Below, in pieces: positions 35,961 through 47,543 of a stretch of DNA of 64,000 nucleotides (positions are counted from its first letter, which is position 1; each line of letters starts with the position of its first letter). The position numbers and the translations under genes were made by a program. This DNA is from Paludisphaera soli (GTDB lineage: Bacteria > Planctomycetota > Planctomycetia > Isosphaerales > Isosphaeraceae). The stretch covers positions 62,001-126,000 of the forward strand of contig NZ_JAALJI010000016.1 of the NCBI RefSeq assembly GCF_011064595.1. The letters run 5' to 3'. Under the pieces are notes generated by a model. The model saw only the letters and a program-made list of their open reading frames with translations, made no database searches and was not told the DNA's origin.

Positions 35961-35964
<4 letters not shown>
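35404..35964 (-). CDS. actD: Alternative complex III subunit ActD (DUF3341)
   Basis: A 186-residue protein of the DUF3341/ActD family. The soluble N-terminal domain has [20 protein letters not shown] and [17 protein letters not shown]. Two membrane helices follow ([17 protein letters not shown] and [20 protein letters not shown]). A C-terminal domain has [20 protein letters not shown] and ends SVSVVPY. It helps connect ActC and ActF in the complex and has no cofactor. Its start overlaps the actC stop by 4 bases. Confidence 0.93.
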
Positions 35965-37389
<1,425 letters not shown>

Positions 37390-37397
<8 letters not shown>

Positions 37398-40300
37398 GTC
37401 GCGGCTCCTCGTGCGACGGGGTTGCGGCCCCGTGGGTCAGCTTGGTCAGGTAGGTCGTCCGCGGCACCGTCCCCAGCTCCTCGAGCAGGGCGTACGACCG
37501 TTCGGACTTCCGGAGCTTGGACACCGCGCTCTCCGGGTCCAGCTTGTTGCCGAAGACGATGGCGCGGGTCGGGCAGGCGGCCTGGCAGGCGGTCGCCACC
37601 TCGTCCCCGCCGACCTTCCGGCCCTCGATCTTGGCGTTCTGCCGGGCCTCGTTGATCCGCTGCACGCAGTAGGTGCACTTCTCCATCACGCCCCGGCTCC
37701 GGACGGTGACGTCCGGGTTGTTCAGGAGCTGGAGCGACGGGGTCGTCGCCGCCGAGGTGAATCGATCGGAGTAGTGCAGGAAGTTGAACCGACGCACCTT
37801 GTACGGGCAGTTGTTGCCGCAGTAGCGCGTCCCCACGCAGCGGTTGTAGGTCATCTCGTTGAGCCCCTCCTGACTGTGCGTGGTCGCCTCGACCGGGCAC
37901 ACCACCTCGCAGGGGGCCTTTTCGCAGTGCATGCACGGAACCGGCTGGAAGTGGATGGCCGGGTTCTCCTTCTCGGCCTCGGTCCCCTCGTAGTAGCGGT
38001 CGACGCGGATCCAGTGCAGCTCGCGCGAGTTGAGCACCTGGTCCTTGCCGACGACCGGGATGTTGTTCTCGGCCTGGCAGGCGATCGTGCAGGCCCCGCA
38101 GCCGATGCAGCGGTTGAGGTCGATCGCCATGGCCCAGGCGTAGTCCTCGCTCTGCGGGACCGGCGGCTCCGGGTAGAAGCTGAAGTCGGGGTGGTGGTGG
38201 CCGTGGTCCCCCTCGCCGTGGTGCTTGGCGGCCTCGAAGGTCGAGACCTTCACCGGCTCGCGGCCCTCGGTGCGGTGGTGGTGCTGGGTGACGGCCAGAG
38301 GCAACCGGCGGTCGGTCGGCAGGACCTTCAGGCCGGGGCTCGACCAGGGGGCGTCGGACCGCCGCAGCTTGTTGGCGTCGAAGCCGATCCCGGTGCCGAC
38401 GCGGCCGGCGCGGCCGCGGCCGTAGCCGAGGTGCACGGTCACCGTGTCCTCGGCCTGGCCGGGGGCGATCAGGACCGGGGCCTCGACGCTGGAGCTGCGG
38501 AACTCCAGCAGGACGACCTGCTGGTCCTCCAGCCCGAGCCGCTCGGCCAGCTTGGGGCTCACGAGCGCCGCGTTGTCCCAGGTCAGGGTGGTCAGGGGCT
38601 TGGGCAGCTCCTGGAGCCAGCCGTTGTTGGCGAAGCGGCCGTCCCAGATGGTCGGGTCGGGCCGGAAGACGATCTCCAGCTCGTCGGCCGAGGGGGCGGC
38701 GGGGGCCGGCCACTGGACCTTGTCGAGCTTGGGGGCGCCGGCCGCCGGCGGGGCCTCGCCCTCGGCGGGGGCGGGCAGCTCGACGACGCCGTCGCGGAGG
38801 GCCTTGCGCCAGGTCCGCTCGAACGACTCGGCCGGGAGCTTCGTCCGCCAGTAGTCGCGGACGACTTGCTGGCCGGGGACGCCGACCTGGCCGAGCAGGG
38901 CGGCGAGCACGTCGGACGCGCTTCGGCCCTGGTAGAGCGGCTCGATGAGCGGCTGCTGGAGGCTGCAGGTCCCGTCCGACGAGCGGACGTCGCCCCAGGA
39001 TTCCAGGAAGTGCGCCTCGGGGACGTGCCAGTGGCTGATCGCCGCCGTCTCGTCGTTGTAGAGCCCCAGGTGCACCAGCGCGGTGAGCTTCTCGTTCTGG
39101 AGGACCTCGGCCATCTTGAGGTCGGACGGGGCCTCGTAGACCGGGTTGGCGCCGAGCACCAGCAGGGTGTCGACGGCGCCGGCCCGGATGTCGCGGGCCA
39201 GCTCGACGAGCGACGCCGTCTGGTCGACCGGGCCCCGGTCGGCGGGGGGGGCGAGGGTCAGGGTCTCGCCGATCGCGCCGAGGGCCGCGTTGATGGCGAG
39301 GCCCAGGGCGTGGACCTCGGCCGGCTGGGCGTCGCCGACGACGACGAGGGCCTTCCCCTTCTTCGCCTCCAGCTCGGCGGCCAGGGCGGCGATCGCGGCG
39401 GCGTGGGGCTCGATCCGCTTGCCGTCCAGGTCGGGCGCGCCCTCCACCTTGAGCGCCTTGGCGAGCGCCGCGGCGACGAGGAGGACGTCGGCCGAGGCGA
39501 CCGGCGTGCGGCGGTCGGCGGCGGCGCCGGTGAGGGTCGGCGTGGGCTCGAAGGCGACGAGCTTCAGCGGCGACTCGGCCTCGGGGTCGCGGCGGTCGGC
39601 GAAAGCCCGGGCGTGGCGGAGGCCGACGGGGCCGCCGCCGATCAGCTCGGCGTCGAGGGCGACGACGAGGTCGGCCTTCTCCAGGTGGTAGGCCGCTTCA
39701 TAGGGGGAGCCCAGCGCCAGCTCGGCGCCCTTGCGGGCGGCGTCGCGGTTGACGGGCTCGTAGCTGTGCCACCTGGCCTCGGGCATCTGCTCGCGGAGGC
39801 GGCGGATCTGGTCGATCAGCGTGGGGGAGCAGACCGATCGGGTGAGGATCCGCAGGCCGCGGCCCTTCTCGGCCAGCTTGCGCTCGCGGAGGTCGACGGC
39901 GAAGCGGAGGAAGCGCTCCCAGGTCTCGACGCCGCCGTTGCGGACGACGACCTGCGAGCGGTCGGGGTCGTACAGGCTGAGGACCTCCGCCTGCGAGAAG
40001 ATGTCGGTCGCGCCCCGGCTCGCCGGGTGGCTGGGGTTCCCCTCGATCTTGGTCGGCCGGCCCATGTGGCTCTCGACCAGGAGGCCGAGGGCGTCGCCGC
40101 CGAGCGAGGTCGCCGTGGCGAAGAAGAGGGGCTTGCCGGGGACGATCAGCTCGGGCTGCTCGACGTACGGGACGATCTTCTCGGCGGGCTGGACGGCGCA
40201 GCCGGAGACCCCGGCGAGGGCGAAAGAGGCGCCCATGAGGGTCAGGAATTTGCGGCGGCTGGCGTCGTCCAGGCCGTGGATCGCGGCCTGGGCGCGGGCG

Positions 40301-40464
40301 GCGGCCTTGCGGGCCTGCTCGGTGAACGCGCCGTCGTCGGCCAGCTCGGAGAGGCTGCGCCAGTACCGCGGGCCGGTCGCCTCGGCGTCGGGGGCCGCGG
40401 CGTCGCGCATCAACTCGGCGAGGGTCAGCGGGGTGTCGAGGTCGGCGGGCTGGGATTTCATCAT
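37390..40464 (-). CDS. actB: Alternative complex III subunit ActB (molybdopterin-oxidoreductase-like plus Fe-S domain)
   Basis: A 1024-residue fusion. A Tat/lipoprotein-like signal ([20 protein letters not shown], then Cys) lies near residue 75. The following 650 residues resemble a molybdopterin oxidoreductase that, in known ACIII, binds no Mo cofactor. The C-terminal 250 residues carry the ferredoxin clusters: [57 protein letters not shown] and [14 protein letters not shown]. ActB relays electrons from ActC to ActA. The start is set at the ATGATG overlapping the actA stop; 40461 is one codon later. Confidence 0.95.
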
Positions 40465-41156
40465 CGGTGACAAATCGAGCAGTTCGTCAACTGGCCGACC
40501 TCCACTGGGGTCATCGTGTTCGGATGGGCGCCCGGGCTCGGCTCCGCCGCCGAGGCCGCGTGGGCCGTCGAGGCGAGCTCGCTCCCCTCGGGCGGGGTCC
40601 ATTCCATGTTGAAGATCTGGTCCTTGGGTCGGAGCCGGGGCTCCGGGTTGCGATGGCAGTCCAGGCACCACTCCATCGTCATCGGCTTCTCTTTCCAGGC
40701 CAGGGGCATCAGGTCGACGCGGCCGTGGCATTCCGTGCAGCCCACGCCCTTCTGGACGTGCACCCCGTGGTTGAAGTACACGAAGTCGGGCAGGTCGTGG
40801 ACCCGCGTCCATTGCAGGGGATCCTGCTCCCGCAAGCTGGCCCGGACCGGCTCCAGCAGCGGGCTGCCGGTCCAGATCTGGGAATGACAGGTCATGCACG
40901 TGTGGGTCGCGGGCATCCCGGCCGAGGCCGCCGTCTCCACCGAGGTGTGGCAGAAGCGGCAGTCGATCCCCAACCCCTTGGCGTGGTGCTCGTGCGAGAA
41001 CTGCACGGGCTGTTCGCGGATCACGCCGACCTGGGTCTGGTACGGGGAACGGACCAAGAGATACATCAGTCCGAGCAGGGCTCCCGGCCCGGCCGCGAGG
41101 CTGAATATGACCACGCGCGAGAGCGTGTTGGCACTCGGGTGGAAGACCTGGGGCAT
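40461..41156 (-). CDS. actA: Alternative complex III subunit ActA (pentaheme cytochrome c)
   Basis: A 231-residue periplasmic cytochrome anchored by one N-terminal helix (VVIFSLAAGPGALLGLMYLL). Five CxxCH heme sites are present: CRFCH, CMTCH, CTECH, CLDCH and CSICH. Axial-ligand histidines are seen in QFSHEHHAKGLG and VYFNHGVHVQKG. Length and heme count are standard for ActA. As first gene of the operon it follows the ribosome binding site AGAGGA and a divergent promoter region shared with the GH94 gene. Confidence 0.95.
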   Translation of the reverse strand: MPQVFHPSANTLSRVVIFSLAAGPGALLGLMYLLVRSPYQTQVGVIREQPVQFSHEHHAKGLGIDCRFCHTSVETAASAGMPATHTCMTCHSQIWTGSPLLEPVRASLREQDPLQWTRVHDLPDFVYFNHGVHVQKGVGCTECHGRVDLMPLAWKEKPMTMEWCLDCHRNPEPRLRPKDQIFNMEWTPPEGSELASTAHAASAAEPSPGAHPNTMTPVEVGQLTNCSICHR

Positions 41157-41209
41157 CGCTCGTCTCGTCCTCTTTAGGGGTTCTGTCGTGACCGATTTGA
41201 GGGAATCAA

Positions 41210-41236
41210 CCTATACGATGAGCTAACCCTCTGCAA
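41210..41236 (-). promoter_or_regulatory. Possible sigma-70-type promoter for the ACIII-oxidase operon
   Basis: On the minus strand TTGCAG (41236-41231) and TATAGG (41215-41210) resemble -35 and -10 boxes with a 15-base spacer, a little short. They lie about 54 bases upstream of the actA ATG in the most AT-rich part of the 213-base divergent region (41157-41369). No sigma-54 motif of good quality was found here. Confidence 0.35.
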
Positions 41237-41369
41237 CCTGGGAGGCCCGGGGGGCGGCCGCTTGTCAGGGGCCGCCGCGCCGGGGTACGCTCCGGCTTCG
41301 ATGCGGGATCGCGGGGCTCGGGGCGCGGGTCGGGACCGTCGCCGGGGCCGTCGGGCGGGGAGGGTGAGC

Positions 41370-44300
41370 ATGTTCGATCGAGGGGGGGACGGCGGCGGCC
41401 GTCGGGGCCGTCGACCGGTCGTCGCCACGCTCGCGCTGGCCTCGGCGCTCGTCGCCGTCGCGGCCGTGCGAGTCGGTGCCGCGGACGAACCGGGCACGCG
41501 GACGACTTCCCTCGTGGAGTCTGGTCAGCAAGGTACGTTCAACGTTGGGCTCGCCCGGGGGACCGTGACTCGGACGTTCGAGCCGACCACCGGCGGCGAT
41601 GTGTCGTGTTTTGAGTATACGATCAGTTCCGACGCGACTGTAGGGGTCTTTGCGAAAGAATTTCGCGAAACGCCCCCGCCGGGCCGCCCCACGCTCGTCG
41701 AAATCGGCCTGGATCCCCGAAATTCGTCGGACCTCACGATCCTTGAAGTCGCGCTGGAGATCAAGGGGCCGGCCGGCGTCCAGCGCGTGCCGCTCGACCT
41801 GGCGCCCGGTTGGACGACGACGGAACGGCTCCTGGACTGGTCAGCGATCGGCGAACTGACCGAGGTGGTGCTGGCGATCCATCGCCGGGGCGGCCCCGGG
41901 GAGTCGTCGGGAAGGCTCTGCTTCGACGTCCGGTTCGTCCCCGTCGGCCTGCAACGGGGCCTCGGCATCAATCCCTATGGTCGGCTGGGGGCGGTCGCGC
42001 TGGCGGCGGTCTTCGCGGCCTTGCTGGCGGCGGGCGTCGCCCTCCTCCGGCGGTCGGGGCCCGCCGAGGGGCGAGCCGCCTGGACCGCCCCGAGGCCCGG
42101 CCCGCTCCGCGAGGTGGCGAGGGACCTGGCCCTGGGCGCCGGCTGGGCGGCGACCGCGCTGCTGGTCGCGGGGGTGTACGCGATCGGGACGCGCGACGCC
42201 CTGGCGGTGGGCTGGGGGGCGGCCTGGCTGGCGCTCGGGGGGGCGGCCGTCGGCGGTTGGTGGACGCTCATCCTCTCGGGGCGAGGCCCGACGGCCTGGG
42301 AGGCGTTTCGACATGCGGCGGCGGCCGGAATCCTCGCGTCGTCGTCGAGCGGCCTGGCGCTGTTGCAGCCGCCGGCCGACTGGGGGCAGGTGATCCTCCT
42401 TAGCCGAACCGGCGCGGCGGTGGCGTTGGCAGTCTACCTGCTGGCGCACGTCGGGCGTTTGGCGACGGCGGGGAAGGGGATCGGCGCGGCGGGCGCGGCT
42501 TTGCTGGCGGGGGCTCCGTACGTCCTCGGCGGGCTGACGCTGCTGGAGGCCGGGGGGCTGATGGACGCACTGGGGGGCCGGGCGACGCTCGGGGCCTTCG
42601 GGGGCGAGTCGCCGTTCCCGGCTTATCTCGGCCGGACGTTCGTGGTCTTCCTGTTCAACGTGCTGCTCGCCGAGGGGCTGGGGGCGGTGAGGGGGAGGCC
42701 CTTGCGGTCGGCCCGGGCGTTCGGGGCGATGCTGGCCGCGGCGGCGGCGGTCGCGGCGGGTCCCTGGATCGCCTCGTTCGGCTCGGGCCCGGCGCTGGCG
42801 GCGTGGTCGCCGGCCTGGCGGGCTCCGGTCGTCGTCCTCTGCGGGATGGTCGCGCAGGCCGGGCTCTGGGCCGAGGCGTACCTCTGCACGGGCCTGGCGA
42901 TCGACGCCGTGAACGGCCGGGCGCCGACGGCGGCGTCGGTCCTCGCGCATCCCTGGCAGGGCGTGAAGAAGGGGATGATCTACAGCGGCACGTTCCTGGC
43001 CGGGCTCTACGTCGCCGCCTCGCTCGCGGACTGGCCGGCGTTCCGGGGGCTGCTCGAAGCCCAGCCGATGATCGTCGCGGCGGCGCTGGGCGCGATGGCC
43101 TGGCCGCTGGTGAAGACCATTTTCGAGTCGTTCGACGGCAGCCCGCCGTTCCTGGAGCGGCTGACGCGGAGCTACCGCGACCCCTGGCTCGCGACGCGGG
43201 GCGCGATGGTCGGGATCGGCCTGGCGATGGGGGTGACGGGCGCCCTCTCGGAGCGCGACCTGGCGACCCGCGCCGGGTTCGGCTTCCTGGTCGGCGCGGC
43301 GGCTTACGCGGGGGTGGACGCGGCCCGCGACGCGCTGCGGTCGGCCCTGGGGCGGGGGTCGTTGCAGGCCCCGCGCTACTACGGCGTGCGTGTGTTGCTG
43401 GGCGGGCTGATCGGGGCGGCGATCGGTTTCTACCTGGACGCGTCGCAGCTCGCGATCGTCGTCGCCAAGTTCCAGCGGTACACGTCGGTGGGGCGGACGC
43501 CCGAGCCGTTCGGGATCTATCCGCTGGGGAGCAAGTGGGGCTTCATGAACCTGGGGACGGTGCAGGGGGGGGCCGACCTCCTCTTCGCCGAGGCGCTCGC
43601 GGGGGTGCTGAGCTGGTCGACGGCGGCCTGGCTGTTCGCGCTCAACCGGACGTTCATGGCCGCCGGCTTCGAGCGCCAGGCGGCGCCGATCCGGGGGATG
43701 TTCTCGGCGGCCGGGCTGCGGCAACTCGCCGAGAACTCGATCCAGGTGGCGCGCTGGGGCCTCTGGATGTCGCCGATCATCAACTCGTTCCTGCGGCCGA
43801 TGGGCGAGCCGACCTGGTACAACCAGGACGGGGCCCTGCGGACGGTCGCGGCGACCTTCCAGTCGCTGACGACCTCGCCCGACGCCTTCCGCGCGTGGTC
43901 CTTGCAGATGTTCATCTATCTGCTGGCCTACGACGCCGTTCGGGTCCTCATCTGGATCGACCACATGGGGCTGCGAGTGGCGACGCTGGTCAACCTGAGC
44001 TTCCTCGGCGTCGACGCCGGCGAGCGCAAGCTGGCCCGCTACCTGGCCCCGTCCTCGACGGCCCGCTGCATCCCCGAGGCCGTCAAGCGGTTCGCCACCT
44101 GGGCTCCGTTGCTCCTCCCCTTCTACATCCCCCGCGGGGCCGACTGGGATCGCGCCTGGAGCGCCGCCGAGACTCTGAGCGCGCAGGGCGGCGGCTTATG
44201 GGCCGACTTGCTGGCGCGGCCGCTCGGCGAACGGCTCGGCCTGCTGGCGCTCCTGGTCGTCGCCCTGAGCCTGCTCGTCGCGGCGGTTCGGCTGTTCCGG

Positions 44301-47300
44301 CGCCGGTTCGGCGAGCGTTCGCTCGCGACGCACGCGATCCGCAACGACGCCTATGAATTGATCGCTCGCGAGGACGGAGCGATCGTAGGTCGGGTCATCT
44401 CCAAAGATCAGGACGTCAGCCGACGTTCCTACGACACGCTCGACCCGGCCGGCCGGGCCTTCTTCGTCATCGGCGAAGACGGCGCGACGCGGCTCCTGGC
44501 CGGCAATCCGCCGGGCTCGTCGGTTCCCCGTGGAATGCCCTTGGGACCGGCCGGCGCCGGCGGCGACGCGCTGGAGTCGTTCCATGTTTGGGAAGATCCT
44601 CAGGGTGGCGACCGGCCTCCCGTCTACGTCCCGATGCGACTGTCGGTCCGCATCCCCCCCGGCGACGAGCCGGTGGAAGAGTGGACGTTGCGCCTGCTGA
44701 ATGCGGAGTTCCGCGATTACTCGTTCAAGGTCGTCCCGTATCTCGAATGGGTCCTAAACAAACCCGAGGCCGACCGCAACCACACCCAGTACAACCGGCT
44801 CTTCGCCGAGATCGAGTACGTGGACGCGCTCAACGCGGTGCTGGCCTACGACAAGCATGCGAAGGCCGTCGGATTCCTGGCCGTCGATCGGAAGCCAGAG
44901 GCGTTCCTGTCGTCGCGGATGGACTTCTTAGGGCGGGGCCGGGGACTGGCGAACCCCCGCGCGCTGGAGACGCTGGAGTTCATGGAGGCGAAGGACGAGG
45001 CGTCCCACCCTACGCTCGACCCGATCGCCAGCCTGCTCGTGAACGTGACCGCCCCCGCCTTGGATACCGAAGTCCGATTTTTGATCGGTGTGGCCGACGA
45101 CAAGGCCCAGGCGATCGCCTTGATCGCGAAGTATCTGGACGTGCCCGGGGCCCGCGCCGCCTCGACCGCTCGGACGCGCAAGGAGCGGCACCGGATCGGC
45201 CACGGCGAGGTCCCGCCGGGTACGCCTTCGCCCTACGCCGAGTTTTCCGAGGACGGCTCGAAGCTCCTCGTCCGCACGCCGTTCACGCCCCGGCCGTTCG
45301 ACCACACGATGTCGAACGTGCTGGGGCACGTTTTGGTCGTGACCAATCGAGGGCTTCACACGTCGGCGAGCGTCAACGCCCAGCAGAACCGGCTCACGCC
45401 CGACTGGTCGGACGTCGTGACGAAGGAGGTCCCGTCGGAGGCCTTCTACCTCTTCGACCCGGCGACGGGCGAATGGTTCTCGCCGACCTACCACCCGCTG
45501 AATGATCCCGAGGCGGCGACGGAATCGGAGTTCGGAGTCGATGGCACGGCCGTTTTCCGCATGACGAAGGGGACGATCGCGACCGAGCTGACCGCCTTCG
45601 TCCCCCCCGACGAGCCGACCGGCGTCTACCTGCTGACCGTGCGTAACCGTTCCCGATCCGCCCGCCGGCTGCGGCTGGGCGTCTACTTCCAGATGGTCCT
45701 CGCCGGCCAGCCCGAGCACTCCGGTCGGCTCATCTCGAAGGTCGACGAGACCCTGGGGGCGGTCTTCTTCACGAACCCTCGAAACACCTTCCGCACCGGC
45801 CCGGGGTTCGCGGCGATCTCGGGCGAGGTCGAGAAGATTGAGACGTCGCGCGGGCGGTTCTTCGGTCGGCTCCGGGCCCTCGACCGTCCGCACTTCGTGC
45901 AGCACGGCGGGCCGGACGCGACCGCTGTCATCGACAATCGCCCGATCGCCGGATTGCTGTCGACGCTCGACGTCCCCGCGATGGGCGAGCACACGGTGGT
46001 GGTCGTGCTGGGCCAGGCCGACGACCGTCGCGCTGCCGAGGCGGTCGTCCGCAGGTTCCAGGACGTGGCCGACGCCGAGGAGTCGCTGGAAGCGACCCGC
46101 CGTTGGTGGAACGATTTCCGCGACTCGCTCCGGGTGGAGACCGAAAGCCCCGAGTTCGACGCCTACCTCGACTGGCTCAAGTACCAGGCGCTCGCCGAGC
46201 GGATCTGGTCGCGGCGGGGTTTCTACCAGGCGAGCGGCGCCTACGGCTTCCGCGACCAGCTCCAGGATTCCGTCAACCTGATCTGGGCCGACCCGGCGAT
46301 CACGCGGAAACAGATCCTGCTGCACGCGTCGCAGCAGTTTTTGGAAGGCGACGTGGTCCACTGGTTCCACAGGCTGCAGGACGGCCGCACCGGGTTCGTC
46401 GGCCGCTCGCACGCCTCGGACAACCTGCTCTGGCTGGCCTGGGCCGTGGTCGATTACCTCGACGCGACCGGCGACGTCTCTCTCCTCGACGAACGCACAC
46501 CCTACCTGGAGTCGGAGCAGCCCTTCGAGCCGCTGCCGAAGGGCAAGCACGGGATGGGCTTCGACCCGATCCGCTCGACGCGGTCGGACACGGTCTACGA
46601 GCACTGCCTGCGGGCGATCGACCTGGTCCTGGATCGGCGCATGGGCGCCCACGGCCTGCCGCTGATCGGCACCGGCGACTGGAACGACGGCCTCGACGAG
46701 ATCGGCAGCGAGGGGCGGGGCGAGAGCGTCTGGCTCGGCTTCTTCCTCTCGTACATCCTCCAGCGGTTCATCCCGAGGATCGCGGCCCGCGACGGGGCGC
46801 TCGGCGATCACTACACCTCCCGCCTGACCGACCTGAACGCGGCGATCGAGCGGACCTGGCGGGGCGACCGCTACCTTCGCGCGATCCACGACGACGGCAC
46901 CGAGATCGGCGTGAAGGGGAGCGGCGTCTGGGAGATCGACGCCCTCACCGCCGCCTGGGCCGTGATGGCGCGGATCGACCCCGAACGCGGGCGGATCGTC
47001 TTCGAGACGGCGCTCGCCGAACTGGAGCGCGACGACACGATCCTCCTTGGAACGCCGCCGCTCCGCGAGGACACGCACCCGTACCTGGGCCGCAGCAGCT
47101 GGTATCCCGAGGGGGTCCGCGAGAACGGCATGTACTGCCACGGCGTGCAATGGCTCGTCGGGGCCGCCCGGATTCTGGCCGATCAGGCGCGCGAGCGCGG
47201 GGACGGTGCGGCGGCCTCGGCCTACGTCGAGACGGCTTTGCGGCTCTGGAAGAAGGTCGCGGCCGTGTACCACGCGACGCCGGAGACGATCGAGACCTAC

Positions 47301-47543
47301 GGCGGCCAGCCCAACAAGCAGGCGGCCGACATGGTGACGACGTTCGACCCCGGCCGTATGATCTGGAATGGCTACACCGGCGCGGCGGGCTGGATGTTCC
47401 GCCAGGCGATCGAGTCGGTCCTGGGCCTGAAGCTCGCGGCGGGGGGGGCCGACCTCTCGGCCGTCGACTCCGCCGACGAGCTGGGCGACGTCCGGGTTTC
47501 GCGAAGCGTAGGTCGGGGTTCCGCGACGAGGATCGAATCATGA
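41370..47543 (+). CDS. Giant membrane protein with C-terminal GH94 (beta-1,2-glucan-phosphorylase-like) domain
   Basis: A 2057-residue protein. After a basic N-terminus comes a signal (VVATLALASALVAVAAVRVG), then a beta-rich extracytoplasmic domain to about residue 190. A very long multi-span membrane region at about 195-975 matches no family I know. A GH94-type module fills about 988-2050. GH94 features are LVRTPFTPRPFDHTMSNVLG, LTAFVPPDEPTGVYLLTVRN, GFYQASGAYGFRDQLQDSVN and the catalytic-Asp region IGTGDWNDGLDEIG near 1768. The module resembles the phosphorylase half of cyclic beta-1,2-glucan synthase, but the GT84 half is missing. I chose the ATG at 41370, preceded by GGGGAGGG; earlier TTG/GTG starts add only an Arg-rich leader. 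Its stop overlaps the next start (ATGA). Confidence 0.85.
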   Translation: MFDRGGDGGGRRGRRPVVATLALASALVAVAAVRVGAADEPGTRTTSLVESGQQGTFNVGLARGTVTRTFEPTTGGDVSCFEYTISSDATVGVFAKEFRETPPPGRPTLVEIGLDPRNSSDLTILEVALEIKGPAGVQRVPLDLAPGWTTTERLLDWSAIGELTEVVLAIHRRGGPGESSGRLCFDVRFVPVGLQRGLGINPYGRLGAVALAAVFAALLAAGVALLRRSGPAEGRAAWTAPRPGPLREVARDLALGAGWAATALLVAGVYAIGTRDALAVGWGAAWLALGGAAVGGWWTLILSGRGPTAWEAFRHAAAAGILASSSSGLALLQPPADWGQVILLSRTGAAVALAVYLLAHVGRLATAGKGIGAAGAALLAGAPYVLGGLTLLEAGGLMDALGGRATLGAFGGESPFPAYLGRTFVVFLFNVLLAEGLGAVRGRPLRSARAFGAMLAAAAAVAAGPWIASFGSGPALAAWSPAWRAPVVVLCGMVAQAGLWAEAYLCTGLAIDAVNGRAPTAASVLAHPWQGVKKGMIYSGTFLAGLYVAASLADWPAFRGLLEAQPMIVAAALGAMAWPLVKTIFESFDGSPPFLERLTRSYRDPWLATRGAMVGIGLAMGVTGALSERDLATRAGFGFLVGAAAYAGVDAARDALRSALGRGSLQAPRYYGVRVLLGGLIGAAIGFYLDASQLAIVVAKFQRYTSVGRTPEPFGIYPLGSKWGFMNLGTVQGGADLLFAEALAGVLSWSTAAWLFALNRTFMAAGFERQAAPIRGMFSAAGLRQLAENSIQVARWGLWMSPIINSFLRPMGEPTWYNQDGALRTVAATFQSLTTSPDAFRAWSLQMFIYLLAYDAVRVLIWIDHMGLRVATLVNLSFLGVDAGERKLARYLAPSSTARCIPEAVKRFATWAPLLLPFYIPRGADWDRAWSAAETLSAQGGGLWADLLARPLGERLGLLALLVVALSLLVAAVRLFRRRFGERSLATHAIRNDAYELIAREDGAIVGRVISKDQDVSRRSYDTLDPAGRAFFVIGEDGATRLLAGNPPGSSVPRGMPLGPAGAGGDALESFHVWEDPQGGDRPPVYVPMRLSVRIPPGDEPVEEWTLRLLNAEFRDYSFKVVPYLEWVLNKPEADRNHTQYNRLFAEIEYVDALNAVLAYDKHAKAVGFLAVDRKPEAFLSSRMDFLGRGRGLANPRALETLEFMEAKDEASHPTLDPIASLLVNVTAPALDTEVRFLIGVADDKAQAIALIAKYLDVPGARAASTARTRKERHRIGHGEVPPGTPSPYAEFSEDGSKLLVRTPFTPRPFDHTMSNVLGHVLVVTNRGLHTSASVNAQQNRLTPDWSDVVTKEVPSEAFYLFDPATGEWFSPTYHPLNDPEAATESEFGVDGTAVFRMTKGTIATELTAFVPPDEPTGVYLLTVRNRSRSARRLRLGVYFQMVLAGQPEHSGRLISKVDETLGAVFFTNPRNTFRTGPGFAAISGEVEKIETSRGRFFGRLRALDRPHFVQHGGPDATAVIDNRPIAGLLSTLDVPAMGEHTVVVVLGQADDRRAAEAVVRRFQDVADAEESLEATRRWWNDFRDSLRVETESPEFDAYLDWLKYQALAERIWSRRGFYQASGAYGFRDQLQDSVNLIWADPAITRKQILLHASQQFLEGDVVHWFHRLQDGRTGFVGRSHASDNLLWLAWAVVDYLDATGDVSLLDERTPYLESEQPFEPLPKGKHGMGFDPIRSTRSDTVYEHCLRAIDLVLDRRMGAHGLPLIGTGDWNDGLDEIGSEGRGESVWLGFFLSYILQRFIPRIAARDGALGDHYTSRLTDLNAAIERTWRGDRYLRAIHDDGTEIGVKGSGVWEIDALTAAWAVMARIDPERGRIVFETALAELERDDTILLGTPPLREDTHPYLGRSSWYPEGVRENGMYCHGVQWLVGAARILADQARERGDGAAASAYVETALRLWKKVAAVYHATPETIETYGGQPNKQAADMVTTFDPGRMIWNGYTGAAGWMFRQAIESVLGLKLAAGGADLSAVDSADELGDVRVSRSVGRGSATRIES

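Noticed and set aside
41841-43964. A 707-residue open frame antisense to the GH94 membrane protein
   Set aside because: Arg/Pro/Gln-rich with no recognisable domain, no ribosome binding site, and opposite to hydrophobic helices; it is a GC shadow.
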